From positions 372,001 to 436,000 of the forward strand of contig NZ_CP047173.1 of the NCBI RefSeq assembly GCF_009834185.1: 64,000 nt of DNA, in the 5' to 3' direction. The notes beneath the pieces were generated by a model. The model saw only the letters and a program-made list of their open reading frames with translations. It did no database searches and was not told where the DNA came from. The position numbers were made by a program, and so were the translations under genes. Position 1 is the stretch's first letter; each line of letters opens with the position of its first letter. This DNA comes from Rathayibacter sp. VKM Ac-2760. Lineage in GTDB: Bacteria; Actinomycetota; Actinomycetes; Actinomycetales; Microbacteriaceae. Below are positions 15,666-23,595 of this stretch, one piece after another.

Positions 15666-16592
15666 CTAGATCAGGTTCGTGGTCTCGGAGAACTCTTCGG
15701 GCTCGCACTGGATGGTGACGTGCTCGATGTGGTGGGTGTCCTTGAGGACGACGAGGACGCCGGCGAGGACCTTCTCGTAGTCGGCGCCGCGTTCGAGGAC
15801 GATGTGCCCGCTCGCGCTGTCCATCCCGGAGGTGATGGTCCAGACGTGCAGATCGTGCAGCGCGACCACGCCCGGCACGGCGAGGACGTCGCGCTGAATG
15901 GCGGGCATGTCGACGTCGTCGGGAGCGGATTCCATCAGGATCCGCAGCGCTTGGCGGGTGAGGTTCCAGGTGCGGGGCAGGATGAACAGTCCGATGCCGA
16001 CACCGATGATCGGGTCCGCGTACGGCCAGCCGGTGGTGAGCAGGATGATCGCGGCGACGATCACGCCGACGGATCCGAGCAGGTCGCCCATCACTTCGAG
16101 GTAGGCGCCCTTGAGGTTCAGGCTCTCCTTGGATCCCGCCATCAGCAGCCGGAAGCTGATCAGGTTGATGATCAGCCCGATCACCGCGGTGATCAGCAGC
16201 GGCGCTCCCGGGACCGCGGGCGGTTCGGAGAAGCGCTGCACGGCCTCGAAGATCACGTACCCGGCGACCGCGAACAGCAGGATCCCGTTCGCCAGCGCCG
16301 CGAGGACCTCGAGCCGGTAGAAGCCGTAGGTGCGCTGCGAGGTCGCGGGGCGGGAGGCGAGCGTGATCGCCGCCAGCGCCATTCCGAGCCCGAGGACGTC
16401 GGTGCCCATGTGGGCGGCGTCGGAGATGAGCGCGAGCGAGTTGACGGAGAACCCGACGACGAACTCGACCACCATGTACGCCGCGGTGAGGCAGAACGCG
16501 ATGACGAGGGGTCGGCGGTGCTTGCCGGCGGCGGACACGGCGGACCCGTGAGCGTGATCAGATCCCACGAGCACCACCCTCAATAGCTGCAT
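15666..16592 (-). CDS. CDF-family zinc/cobalt efflux protein (CzcD-like)
   Basis: 308 residues from the ATG at 16592. A GTG six codons in is an alternative that would leave the operator outside the coding region. Six helices; metal-site motifs SLALISDAAHMGTDVLG in TM2 and YLEVMGDLLGSVGV in TM5 (HxxxD and DxxxS forms), and a C-terminal cytosolic domain with ALHDLHVWTIT. It exports Zn2+ or related ions by proton antiport. It forms a two-gene operon with the CzrA-type sensor. Confidence 0.92.
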   Translation of the reverse strand: MQLLRVVLVGSDHAHGSAVSAAGKHRRPLVIAFCLTAAYMVVEFVVGFSVNSLALISDAAHMGTDVLGLGMALAAITLASRPATSQRTYGFYRLEVLAALANGILLFAVAGYVIFEAVQRFSEPPAVPGAPLLITAVIGLIINLISFRLLMAGSKESLNLKGAYLEVMGDLLGSVGVIVAAIILLTTGWPYADPIIGVGIGLFILPRTWNLTRQALRILMESAPDDVDMPAIQRDVLAVPGVVALHDLHVWTITSGMDSASGHIVLERGADYEKVLAGVLVVLKDTHHIEHVTIQCEPEEFSETTNLI

Positions 16593-16612
16593 GAATGAAC
16601 ATATGAACAGTC
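16585..16612. promoter_or_regulatory. Probable CzrA/SmtB-type operator
   Basis: Read on the minus strand, GTTCATATGTTCATTCATGC gives repeated TTCAT/GTTCAT steps over the CDF start. SmtB-family operators are built from TGAA/TTCA half-sites of this kind. Exact boundaries are uncertain. Confidence 0.45.
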
Positions 16613-16642
16613 TTGCACTTATCGGTGGGTCGCGGTGTGGTG

Positions 16643-17518
16643 CTATCCCGCATTGTTCGAGAGCCAGGCGTAGGGGTCGATGGGGTCGGTGCCGCCCTCC
16701 CACACCTCGAGGTGCAGGTGGGGTCCGGTGCTCTGACCGGTGGAGCCGACAGCGCCCAGACGCTGACCGGCTTTCACCGGTTGCCCTTCGGAGACGGTGA
16801 GGGATCCCCACTCCATGTGGGCGTAGAGGGTGCTCACGAGTTCGCCGTCGACGACGTGATCGATGACGGCGTAGTTGCCGAACCCGGTGTCGGTCTCGCC
16901 GGTCTCGCGGACCACGCCGTCGGCGACGGCGCTGATCGGCGTGCCGGCGCCGGGGGTCATGTCCAGGCCTTTGTGGAAGGTGGAGCAGCCGCTGCACGGC
17001 GCCACTCGAGGGCCGTAGTCATCGGAGATGCGCACGCCGACGGGGAAGGGCCAGCGCACGGAGCCGCTGGAGAGCTCGGTCGCCGTGGACCCGGTCTCGG
17101 TTGCTGCTTCCGAATCGTCGTCAGTTGCGTCGAGGGGGCCCACGGCGTCGGTCGTCTCGGTGGTGACCTCGACGATGCGTGCGGGTGCAGCGGCGGCGGT
17201 GAAGTTGTCGCGGATGACGATGCTGTCAGGCAGGTCGGAGGCGACGAAGGCTTGCGCGCTGACCGCGGCGGAGACTCCCGGGGTCTGCGAGGCGGCCGCA
17301 CTGGAGGCGGGCAGCAGCGTGCCCGGGAGGGCCATGACGGTGGCGAGCGCGATCGCGGAGAACGCGGCCGCCGCCGGGAGGACTCGGCGGGAGATTGGTT
17401 GGGGCTGCGGCGTCGGACGGGCCGGTCGGCGACGGGGCGGGCGGGTTCGGTGTTCGAGCGCGATGGCGGCGCGGCGGGTTCCGGGGGTGGGCGGGGGAAC
17501 GGAGGAAGAGAGGGGCAT
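16643..17518 (-). CDS. Secreted M23 (LytM) endopeptidase
   Basis: 291 residues from the ATG at 17518; a TTG at 17581 is the alternative start. The N-terminus is basic and proline-rich, then a membrane/secretion segment (about 48-75), a Thr/Ala-rich linker, and a LytM domain at about 150-290. The zinc motifs are canonical: STFHKGLDMTPG (HxxxD) and TGPHLHLEVWEG (HLH). It would hydrolyse peptidoglycan cross-links. Placed just upstream of the CDF operon in the same direction, with 50 bases between. Confidence 0.88.
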   Translation of the reverse strand: MPLSSSVPPPTPGTRRAAIALEHRTRPPRRRPARPTPQPQPISRRVLPAAAAFSAIALATVMALPGTLLPASSAAASQTPGVSAAVSAQAFVASDLPDSIVIRDNFTAAAAPARIVEVTTETTDAVGPLDATDDDSEAATETGSTATELSSGSVRWPFPVGVRISDDYGPRVAPCSGCSTFHKGLDMTPGAGTPISAVADGVVRETGETDTGFGNYAVIDHVVDGELVSTLYAHMEWGSLTVSEGQPVKAGQRLGAVGSTGQSTGPHLHLEVWEGGTDPIDPYAWLSNNAG

Positions 17519-17623
17519 TGCACGTCCAGGGTCGGCGAGAGGTCGGTCGTCGTGACCTGACTCCGTGTCGCGGGCGCGCAAGTGCGCGCCGATCGAGACG
17601 GGGCTCAGATCGGCGGCGACGGC

Positions 17624-18049
17624 CTACAGCCGAAGAGGGACGCAGCTGGCGGAGAGGCTCAGCCGTGCTCGTGCAGCGGTCGTGAAGAACGACGGTGCGG
17701 ACGCCGGCGGTGCCGTGCTGGCGATGGAGCCCTGCCCTGGCCGTGCGCGGGCGGCGAGGGCGACGACGATCACGATGACCGCGCAGACGACCGCCAGCAG
17801 CGCGCACAGCTCAGCGACACCACCGAGCGTCGCCACATCGGTGAGCGCTGCCACGCTCGACGTGAGAACCTCGGCGTCCCCCGTCGTCGTCGCGGCTGCG
17901 GCGACAGTGGTGTCGGCGGGGACCGCGTCGTGGAGGCGCTCGAGGGGATGTCCGAGCAGCAGCGCGAGCGCGGTGAGGACGACGAGGAAGAGCAGCGTGA
18001 GGGTTCGCTGCACACCAGCGCGCGAGGCGTCTGGTTGCAGGTTCGTCAC
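17624..18049 (-). CDS. Small two-helix membrane protein, unknown
   Basis: 141 residues. TM helix at about 16-36 (TLLFLVVLTALALLLGHPL) and a second at about 78-98 (ALLAVVCAVIVIVVALAARA), joined by an Ala/Thr-rich outer loop. The layout resembles DUF6153-type proteins found in copper loci (see 31069-31527) but lacks their Cys-rich second helix. Upstream of the M23 gene in the same direction; the intergenic stretch to copC (18050-18244) should carry divergent promoters. Confidence 0.6.
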   Translation of the reverse strand: MTNLQPDASRAGVQRTLTLLFLVVLTALALLLGHPLERLHDAVPADTTVAAAATTTGDAEVLTSSVAALTDVATLGGVAELCALLAVVCAVIVIVVALAARARPGQGSIASTAPPASAPSFFTTAARARLSLSASCVPLRL

Positions 18050-18244
18050 GATGGCATCTTCCCGGTGGCGTCGAAGAAGCCTGCGGTGTAGGCAGGCAAA
18101 TTTCGACGTAGCGTACCAAGAACAGCTGGCGGCGGCTACGAGGTTCAGGCTCGAAGATCATCAGCGAGGCGGATCGTCAGTCGCTCCCGTCTCCTCGTCT
18201 CCCTCCCCGGGGGCGCCCCCCGATGATGAAACAGGACGACTCTG

Positions 18245-18892
18245 ATGCCGCTCCCTCTCCCCACCCGACTGCACCGCCCCGTCCTGCTCGGCGTCGCTCT
18301 GGCGGCAGCGGCGACGCTGGGCCTGGTCCTTCCCGTCGCGCCCGCAGCGGCTCACACCGGCGTGCAATCCAGCAGCCCGTCCGCGGACGCGACGGTGACC
18401 GTGGCGCCCTCGGAGGTGACTCTGACGTTTGGGCACGAGGTGGGCTCTGACCCGACGAACAACGTCTCGCTCGTGCAGGTGGTGCGCGAAGGCGACGACC
18501 TGTTCTACTCCAACGGCTGCGCCGAGGTCGACGCCGAATCGGTGACGACCGGTGTCGCGCTGGGGGAGAGCGGCCGCTACCTGGTGGCGGCGAAGATCGT
18601 GACCGCGGACGGGCACGTCTCGACCGCCGAGTACGGCTTCACCTACGACCGGCCCGCGGACGCCGTCGCGAAGACCGGCGTCTCCCAGCCTCCCGTCTGC
18701 GGCGGCGACACGTCCGCGTCGGGAGCGCCGGAGTCGCTGTTCGCCCCCTACGAAGCTCCCATCCCCACCATCGTCCTGGTCGGGATCGCGTTGGCGTTCT
18801 TCGCGCTCCTCGCGGTCGTCGTCCTCTTCCTCGTGCGCCGGGCAGCACCGCGCCCCGCCGGGTCCGGCGGTGAACCGCCGACCTCGGAGTGA
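18245..18892 (+). CDS. copC: CopC-domain copper-binding protein with C-terminal membrane anchor
   Basis: 215 residues. The signal peptide ends PAAAHTGV, so the mature protein begins with the Cu-ligand histidine. A CopC beta-sandwich follows (VTLTFGHEVG, ESGRYLVAAKIVTADGHVST with the second His). An extra Cys pair (NGCAEV, PPVCGG) and one TM helix at about 180-205 tether it to the membrane. It binds Cu(II) outside the cell. Its stop overlaps the GTG of lnt (GTGA), coupling the two genes. Confidence 0.88.
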   Translation: MPLPLPTRLHRPVLLGVALAAAATLGLVLPVAPAAAHTGVQSSSPSADATVTVAPSEVTLTFGHEVGSDPTNNVSLVQVVREGDDLFYSNGCAEVDAESVTTGVALGESGRYLVAAKIVTADGHVSTAEYGFTYDRPADAVAKTGVSQPPVCGGDTSASGAPESLFAPYEAPIPTIVLVGIALAFFALLAVVVLFLVRRAAPRPAGSGGEPPTSE

Positions 18893-20445
18893 GCGGTCGA
18901 CCGACCGGTCGCCGGCGTCCTCGTCCTGACGTGACTCGGGTCGGGGCCGCATCGCTGTGTGCAGCTGCCCTCGCCGGCGCGATGCTGGATGCCGGATTCC
19001 CCCGCCTGAGTCTGTGGCCGGCGACTCTCCTCGGCGTCGCACTGCTGCTGGCGCTGCTGCGCGGCCGGACGGTACGGGTCGGCGCTCTGCTCGGCGCTGT
19101 CACGGGGACGGTGTTCTACCTCACCCACGTCTCATGGACTTCGGAGTACCTCGGCCCTGTTCCGTGGCTGGCCCTGTCGCTTCTCGAGGCGGCGTTCTTC
19201 GCGGCCGGCGCAGCGACGATCACCCTGATGTGGTCTGTGATCGAGCGGTTCTGGCCGACCCTCGCGGGACGGCTGCTCCTGCTGCCGGCGGGCGTCGCGG
19301 GCGTATGGGTGGCGAGGGAGGTCATTGCCGGGTCCTGGCCGTACGGCGGCTTCGCGTGGGGCCGCCTGGCCTACTCGCAGTCCGAGAGCCCGCTCGCTCC
19401 GCTGATCGCCTGGGTCGGCGTGTCCGGATTCAGTTTCGTGCTGGTCGCGTGCCTCACCTTCCTGCTGCAGCTGCGACAGTTCCTGCCCGACCGGCCCGCT
19501 GCGCTCGGAGCGACAGCGGCGGCGATCGCGCTCGTATGGGTGGCGGTGCCGGTGTGGGAAGCGGCGCCGACCGGGCAGCTGCGGGTCACCGCTGTGCAGG
19601 GCGCGGGACCCGCCGGCTACTTCGACCGGCGAGGACCCGGCGAGCTGCTGTCCGCGCAGATCGACGCGACCCCGCGGGAAGCGGGGGCCGCTGATGTCGT
19701 GCTGTGGCCGGAGAACAGCATGGACGAAGACCCGCTCGCCGACCCGGCGACAGCGCGCCGGCTCTCCGAGCTCGCCGCGACCCTCGACGCGCCCCTGGTC
19801 GTCGGCGCGATCACCCGTCGCGATGACCGCTACTACAACAGCTCCCTGGTGTGGACTCCGGAGGGTCCCGACGGTCTCTACGACAAGAAGCATCCTGTGC
19901 CGTTCGGGGAGTACGTTCCCGATCGCGCCTTCTGGTCACTCCTGGCGCCGGATCTGATCGGTCTCGTGCAGCGCGATTACGAGATCGGTGCCCTCTCCCC
20001 GGCTGTCGCCGTCGCAGGCACCGTCGCCGGGATGTCGCTGTGCTTCGACATCGTCGATGACCGTCTCTTCGACGAGATGATCGCTGGAGGCGCACAGGTC
20101 ATCTTCGCGCAGACCAACAACGCCGATTTCGGGCGCACCGACGAGTCCGCGCAGCAGCTCGCGATCGCCCGCGTCCGGGCGATCGAGACCGGACGGGCGA
20201 TCGTGAACGTCTCGACCGTCGGGCAGAGCCAGACGATCCTCCCCGACGGGTCCACCGGAGCCCGGATCCCCGCGTTCACGCCCGGCGCGTTCACCGACAC
20301 CGTGCCTCTGAGCGCTGCCGTCACCCCGGCGATGTCCCTGCGCACCCTCATCGGAGGTGCCATCGCGCTCAGCGCGCTCGCACCACTGCTGACCGGGGCT
20401 CTCCTAACGCTCACGCGCCTGCGTCAGCGCGGGGAGGGTGTCTGA
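18889..20445 (+). CDS. lnt: Apolipoprotein N-acyltransferase
   Basis: 518 residues from the GTG at 18889. About seven membrane helices plus a nitrilase-like domain at about 225-470. The full catalytic triad is present: E275 in LWPENSMDED, K333 in YDKKHPVPFGEYVP, C385 in MSLCFDIVDD, close to the E. coli positions E267/K335/C387. The enzyme adds a third fatty acid to the N-terminal cysteine of lipoproteins. Translational coupling to copC places lipoprotein N-acylation inside a copper locus. It converges with and overlaps the CtaG gene by 22 bases. Confidence 0.92.
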   Translation: MSGRPTGRRRPRPDVTRVGAASLCAAALAGAMLDAGFPRLSLWPATLLGVALLLALLRGRTVRVGALLGAVTGTVFYLTHVSWTSEYLGPVPWLALSLLEAAFFAAGAATITLMWSVIERFWPTLAGRLLLLPAGVAGVWVAREVIAGSWPYGGFAWGRLAYSQSESPLAPLIAWVGVSGFSFVLVACLTFLLQLRQFLPDRPAALGATAAAIALVWVAVPVWEAAPTGQLRVTAVQGAGPAGYFDRRGPGELLSAQIDATPREAGAADVVLWPENSMDEDPLADPATARRLSELAATLDAPLVVGAITRRDDRYYNSSLVWTPEGPDGLYDKKHPVPFGEYVPDRAFWSLLAPDLIGLVQRDYEIGALSPAVAVAGTVAGMSLCFDIVDDRLFDEMIAGGAQVIFAQTNNADFGRTDESAQQLAIARVRAIETGRAIVNVSTVGQSQTILPDGSTGARIPAFTPGAFTDTVPLSAAVTPAMSLRTLIGGAIALSALAPLLTGALLTLTRLRQRGEGV

Positions 20446-21398
20446 GGGTCGCTTCCTCGCCGGCTCAACTCCTGCAGGTAGGCGTTGTAGGCGTCCAGGT
20501 CAGGGGTTCCGTGCTCATCCCCAGCGCGGTCGGCGGCGCGAGCTGCCCGGGTGTCGTCCCGCTGCCACCGCACCAGCAGCAGCAGCACGATCAGCAGGCT
20601 CGGCAGCTCGCCGTACGACCAGGCGAGAGCGCCGGCGATCTGCTGATCCGCGATCGGGTCCACTCCCCACGACGCGGGAGCCTGGAACGCACCCACGAAC
20701 GCGGTCGCGGACATCATCACGATGACGCCGAAGAACGCATGCAACGGCATCTCCGCGAACAGGTCGAACATCCGCCCCAGATGCGTCTGCCGTACCGGCA
20801 GCGGATCCGCTGACAGCAGCGGAACGGCGAACACCACTCCCGCCGCCAGGAACAGCACTTCCACCGCGAGGTGACCGGCCGCGCTGTCCAGCAGGAGATC
20901 GTCGAGGTCGCTGAAGTAGAGGCCGTAGAACAGCAGCAGGAACAGCGGGATCGTGAACCCCGGATGAAGAAGCACCCGCACGGCACGCGAGCGCAGCAGA
21001 CCCAGCGCGGTCACGAGCACCATCCGTCCCGGCCATCGGTGCGGTGTCGCCCGCAGCAGAAGCGTGCCGGGTGAGCCGAGGACGAGAAGCGGCGGGATGG
21101 CCATCATCAGCGTCAGCTGCTGGAACATGAACACCGAGAACATCTCCCGGCCGTAGTCCTCGAGCCCGCTGGCCATCGTCGCCACGAGCAGTCCACATCC
21201 TGCGAGGAAGCTCCCCGCGCGCCACCACGGCCACCGCCGCCGCGTCAGCCGGACCCGCGCGACCCCGAGGGCGTAGACGCCGGCCAGCAGGATGCCGAGA
21301 AGCCCCCAGAACCAGAACGCGCTCGCGGACACCGCGAGGAAGGTGTCCATCGAGGGGGGCGCGTCCGGGAGGCGCGAGAGGATCGGCGGGATCGTCAT
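20424..21398 (-). CDS. CtaG-family (caa3-type) cytochrome oxidase assembly/copper protein
   Basis: 324 residues, about seven helices. CtaG landmarks: MFQQLTLMMAIPPLLVLGSP, VRVLLHPGFTIPLFLLLFYG, HLAVEVLFLAAGVVFAVPLL, EMPLHAFFGVIVMMSATAFV. It is thought to help deliver copper to cytochrome c oxidase or to handle membrane copper. Last gene of the leftward run cmtR, P-type ATPase, membrane protein, ycnI, copC, ctaG. Its C-terminus overlaps the end of lnt on the other strand. Confidence 0.87.
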   Translation of the reverse strand: MTIPPILSRLPDAPPSMDTFLAVSASAFWFWGLLGILLAGVYALGVARVRLTRRRWPWWRAGSFLAGCGLLVATMASGLEDYGREMFSVFMFQQLTLMMAIPPLLVLGSPGTLLLRATPHRWPGRMVLVTALGLLRSRAVRVLLHPGFTIPLFLLLFYGLYFSDLDDLLLDSAAGHLAVEVLFLAAGVVFAVPLLSADPLPVRQTHLGRMFDLFAEMPLHAFFGVIVMMSATAFVGAFQAPASWGVDPIADQQIAGALAWSYGELPSLLIVLLLLVRWQRDDTRAARAADRAGDEHGTPDLDAYNAYLQELSRRGSDPQTPSPR

Positions 21399-21468
21399 CA
21401 GCGTGCCCTTCTCTGTCGATCGATCGCGAAAGCGGGCCCGCCCCGACGGGACGAGGCGGACCCGCAGG

Positions 21469-22071
21469 TCAACTGCGCCGTCGCATCCGGCCGATCACGA
21501 AGACCGTGACCGCCGTGGCGACCGCGATCGCTGCGGCTCCGATGGACAACCCAGCGAGCAGCCCGGCCGCGTCGAACCCGTCCCCGGAGGAGGCGGCGGG
21601 TACTGCGTCGGCCGTGGTGTCGCTCTCGCCGTCACTTCCGCAGCGGGGCGCCGTCTCCGTTCCCTCGGCGGCGGGGGTTGCCGCGTCGGGCGCGTAGTCG
21701 AACGTGTAGCTGTCGGAGGTGGGGTGACCGTCGGAGGACACCACCTGCCACAGGACCTCGTACTCGCCCGCCGCGCCCAGAGCCGCCGGCACCGAGACCG
21801 AGGATCCGTCCAAGGCGACGCACCCCTCGGAGTAGTAGCGGCCGTCCGGGCCGATGACCTGGATCGCGAACGCGGTGTTCGTGCCTCCCAGATCCAGCAG
21901 CGTGTCGTTGAAAGTCAAGGACACGCTCGTCACCTCCGCGGCCGATGCGTCCGGCGCGGGGCTGCTTTCGAGTACCGAGTCGTGGGCGGCCGCGGGAGTC
22001 GCCGCGGCCACACCGAGCAGCAGCATCACGGCCGTCGCGATCGCGGCCCGCCCCGCGAGACGATGGGTCAT
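21469..22071 (-). CDS. copC: CopC-domain copper-binding protein, second copy
   Basis: 200 residues. The signal peptide ends PAAAHDSVLESSPAPDA, with the N-terminal ligand His after cleavage. The CopC fold continues through VTSVSLTFNDTLL and EYEVLWQVVSSDGHPTSDS with the second His. A Thr/Ala linker and one TM helix (about 170-190) end the protein. It starts within the stop of ycnI (ATGA). The YcnI-CopC pairing is the standard extracytoplasmic copper-binding pair of Gram-positive ycn loci. Confidence 0.88.
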   Translation of the reverse strand: MTHRLAGRAAIATAVMLLLGVAAATPAAAHDSVLESSPAPDASAAEVTSVSLTFNDTLLDLGGTNTAFAIQVIGPDGRYYSEGCVALDGSSVSVPAALGAAGEYEVLWQVVSSDGHPTSDSYTFDYAPDAATPAAEGTETAPRCGSDGESDTTADAVPAASSGDGFDAAGLLAGLSIGAAAIAVATAVTVFVIGRMRRRS

Positions 22072-22805
22072 CCGCGCACCCGCTTCCGGCCGAACAGCGC
22101 GATCGCGCCCAGCGCGGCGCCCACGACTCCCAGCAGCAGGGCCGCGATACTCAGCCCGAGAGCCACGCTGGCCTCCACGCCCGGCGCCGCGGTGGTCGCC
22201 GCGGCGCCGTCCGCTTCGGCAGGATCGGTCGCGGCCGATCCTGCGTGGTGGTCCTCAGCCGGCTCGTCCTGGACGTAGAGCACCGGAGCGGACTTCAGAG
22301 AGGCGTCGGCTTCGACTTCTTCCGCGGTCGAGACCCAGTCGACGCTCGTCCCGTCGCTGTACGACTGCACGGCCGGCAGCAGCAGGCTCCCCGTTTCCGG
22401 GATCGGACCCAGCGAGACGGTCCACTGCATGAACTGACCGGGCTGGATCTCGCTGCCCGCTTCGGCGGTGAAGACGATGCTGGTCGGCGCTTCGGTGATC
22501 TCGTTCCCGCCGACGGACACCGGCTCCGGCAGTGTGCTCTCCACGACGGACGTGCTCCACCCGGGGGTGGGCAGGTAGCGCACCGACACGATCGGGGTGT
22601 CGGTCGGCAGTGACACGGTGACCGCCGTGGTCACGGCGGTCTCGGATTCGTTGACGGCCTTGAAGGTGAAGTTCTCCGACGCGCCCGGGTCGGCCGTGTT
22701 CGGGGTGATGCTGACGTGCGCGGACGCCGTGAGCGGCGCGGCCAGCGCCAGGGCGATGCCGGCGGTGATCGCGGTCACCGCGGTGAGGGTGGTTCGTGTT
22801 GACAA
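22068..22805 (-). CDS. ycnI: YcnI-type copper-binding protein (DUF1775)
   Basis: 245 residues. The signal peptide ends TASAHVSITPNTADPGASEN, exposing the N-terminal histidine that, with a tryptophan (GWSTSV), forms the YcnI mononuclear copper site. The DUF1775 beta domain runs to about residue 155, then a His/Asp-rich linker and a C-terminal TM helix. It works outside the membrane as a copper chaperone beside CopC. Confidence 0.9.
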   Translation of the reverse strand: MSTRTTLTAVTAITAGIALALAAPLTASAHVSITPNTADPGASENFTFKAVNESETAVTTAVTVSLPTDTPIVSVRYLPTPGWSTSVVESTLPEPVSVGGNEITEAPTSIVFTAEAGSEIQPGQFMQWTVSLGPIPETGSLLLPAVQSYSDGTSVDWVSTAEEVEADASLKSAPVLYVQDEPAEDHHAGSAATDPAEADGAAATTAAPGVEASVALGLSIAALLLGVVGAALGAIALFGRKRVRG

Positions 22806-22882
22806 GAGAAGTGCTTTCCGTGATGCGGGCGCGCCTAAGCGTCCCGAGAAAGGTGAGAAGAGGGTGCGGGCGGTGGCTGCGC

Positions 22883-23488
22883 TCAGGCAGCAGCGACCGG
22901 CGGACCCCGATGCCGCATCACGGACAAGGACACGAGCCGCGGGCGTGCGCGCGCGGAAGAACTGGACGCCGGTAATTCACGGCGCGGTGTCGGCTCGCTC
23001 GGGCCGGTCAGGAGCGCTCGGACCGTCTCGAATCGGCGCCGGGCAAGGATGCTCCAGAACGCCCGCTCACCCTGGCGAAGCGCGAAGATCGTCACGATCG
23101 CGGCGAGCAGGTGCGCTCCCCACATGACGGTGTCGTGGTCCGGGTGGGCTACCGAGGTCGCGAGATCCAGGACGGGCACGCTCGCGTCCTGGTGGTGCCC
23201 CGCCCCGACCGTGCTCGACCGGGGAGCAGGGATGGTGTCCGGGTTTCCCAGCATCATCGCCGCATGGAACGCGAACTGGCTGGAGAGAACCGAGACGCTC
23301 AGCCGGGCCAGCGACAGTCGGCGGCCGGCGAGAGCGACACAGACCGGGACCGCGAACGCCAGCGCAAGGATCACCCCGACACGGCTCGGAGCCGTTCCGT
23401 CGGCGACGGAATGAGAGAACAGGGCGACGAACGTCGCGACGAGCGCGGCGATGACACCGCGGACGGTCCGCGAGCTGCGCGTCGTCAT
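22883..23488 (-). CDS. Multi-helix membrane protein of the copper operon, unknown
   Basis: 201 residues from the ATG at 23488; an in-frame start 17 codons earlier has no support. Five hydrophobic segments, with a His-rich loop (STVGAGHHQDASVP) and HPDHDTVMWGAHLLAAIVTI near the end. It sits between the P-type ATPase and ycnI in one leftward run. Histidine-bearing loops fit a metal-related role, but no known family is recognised. Confidence 0.7.
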   Translation of the reverse strand: MTTRSSRTVRGVIAALVATFVALFSHSVADGTAPSRVGVILALAFAVPVCVALAGRRLSLARLSVSVLSSQFAFHAAMMLGNPDTIPAPRSSTVGAGHHQDASVPVLDLATSVAHPDHDTVMWGAHLLAAIVTIFALRQGERAFWSILARRRFETVRALLTGPSEPTPRRELPASSSSARARPRLVSLSVMRHRGPPVAAA

Positions 23489-23595
23489 CACATCACCCGT
23501 CCGCTGGAGCGGCAGGACCGCCGAGTCGCGCCCTGCCACTACCGCAACAGGGTACTGAGCTCACCCGAAGGCCTCTTGCCGCCTCGAGGTCCCGG

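Noticed and set aside
14898..16586. Very long open frame (over 500 codons) antisense to the DsbA-like, ArsR and CDF genes
   Set aside because: Composition is Asp/Gly/Arg-rich without domains; it is a GC-rich shadow of well-supported genes on the other strand. The same applies to 49215-51257 minus, 54055-56112 plus, 57892-59844 plus and 60440-62056 plus.
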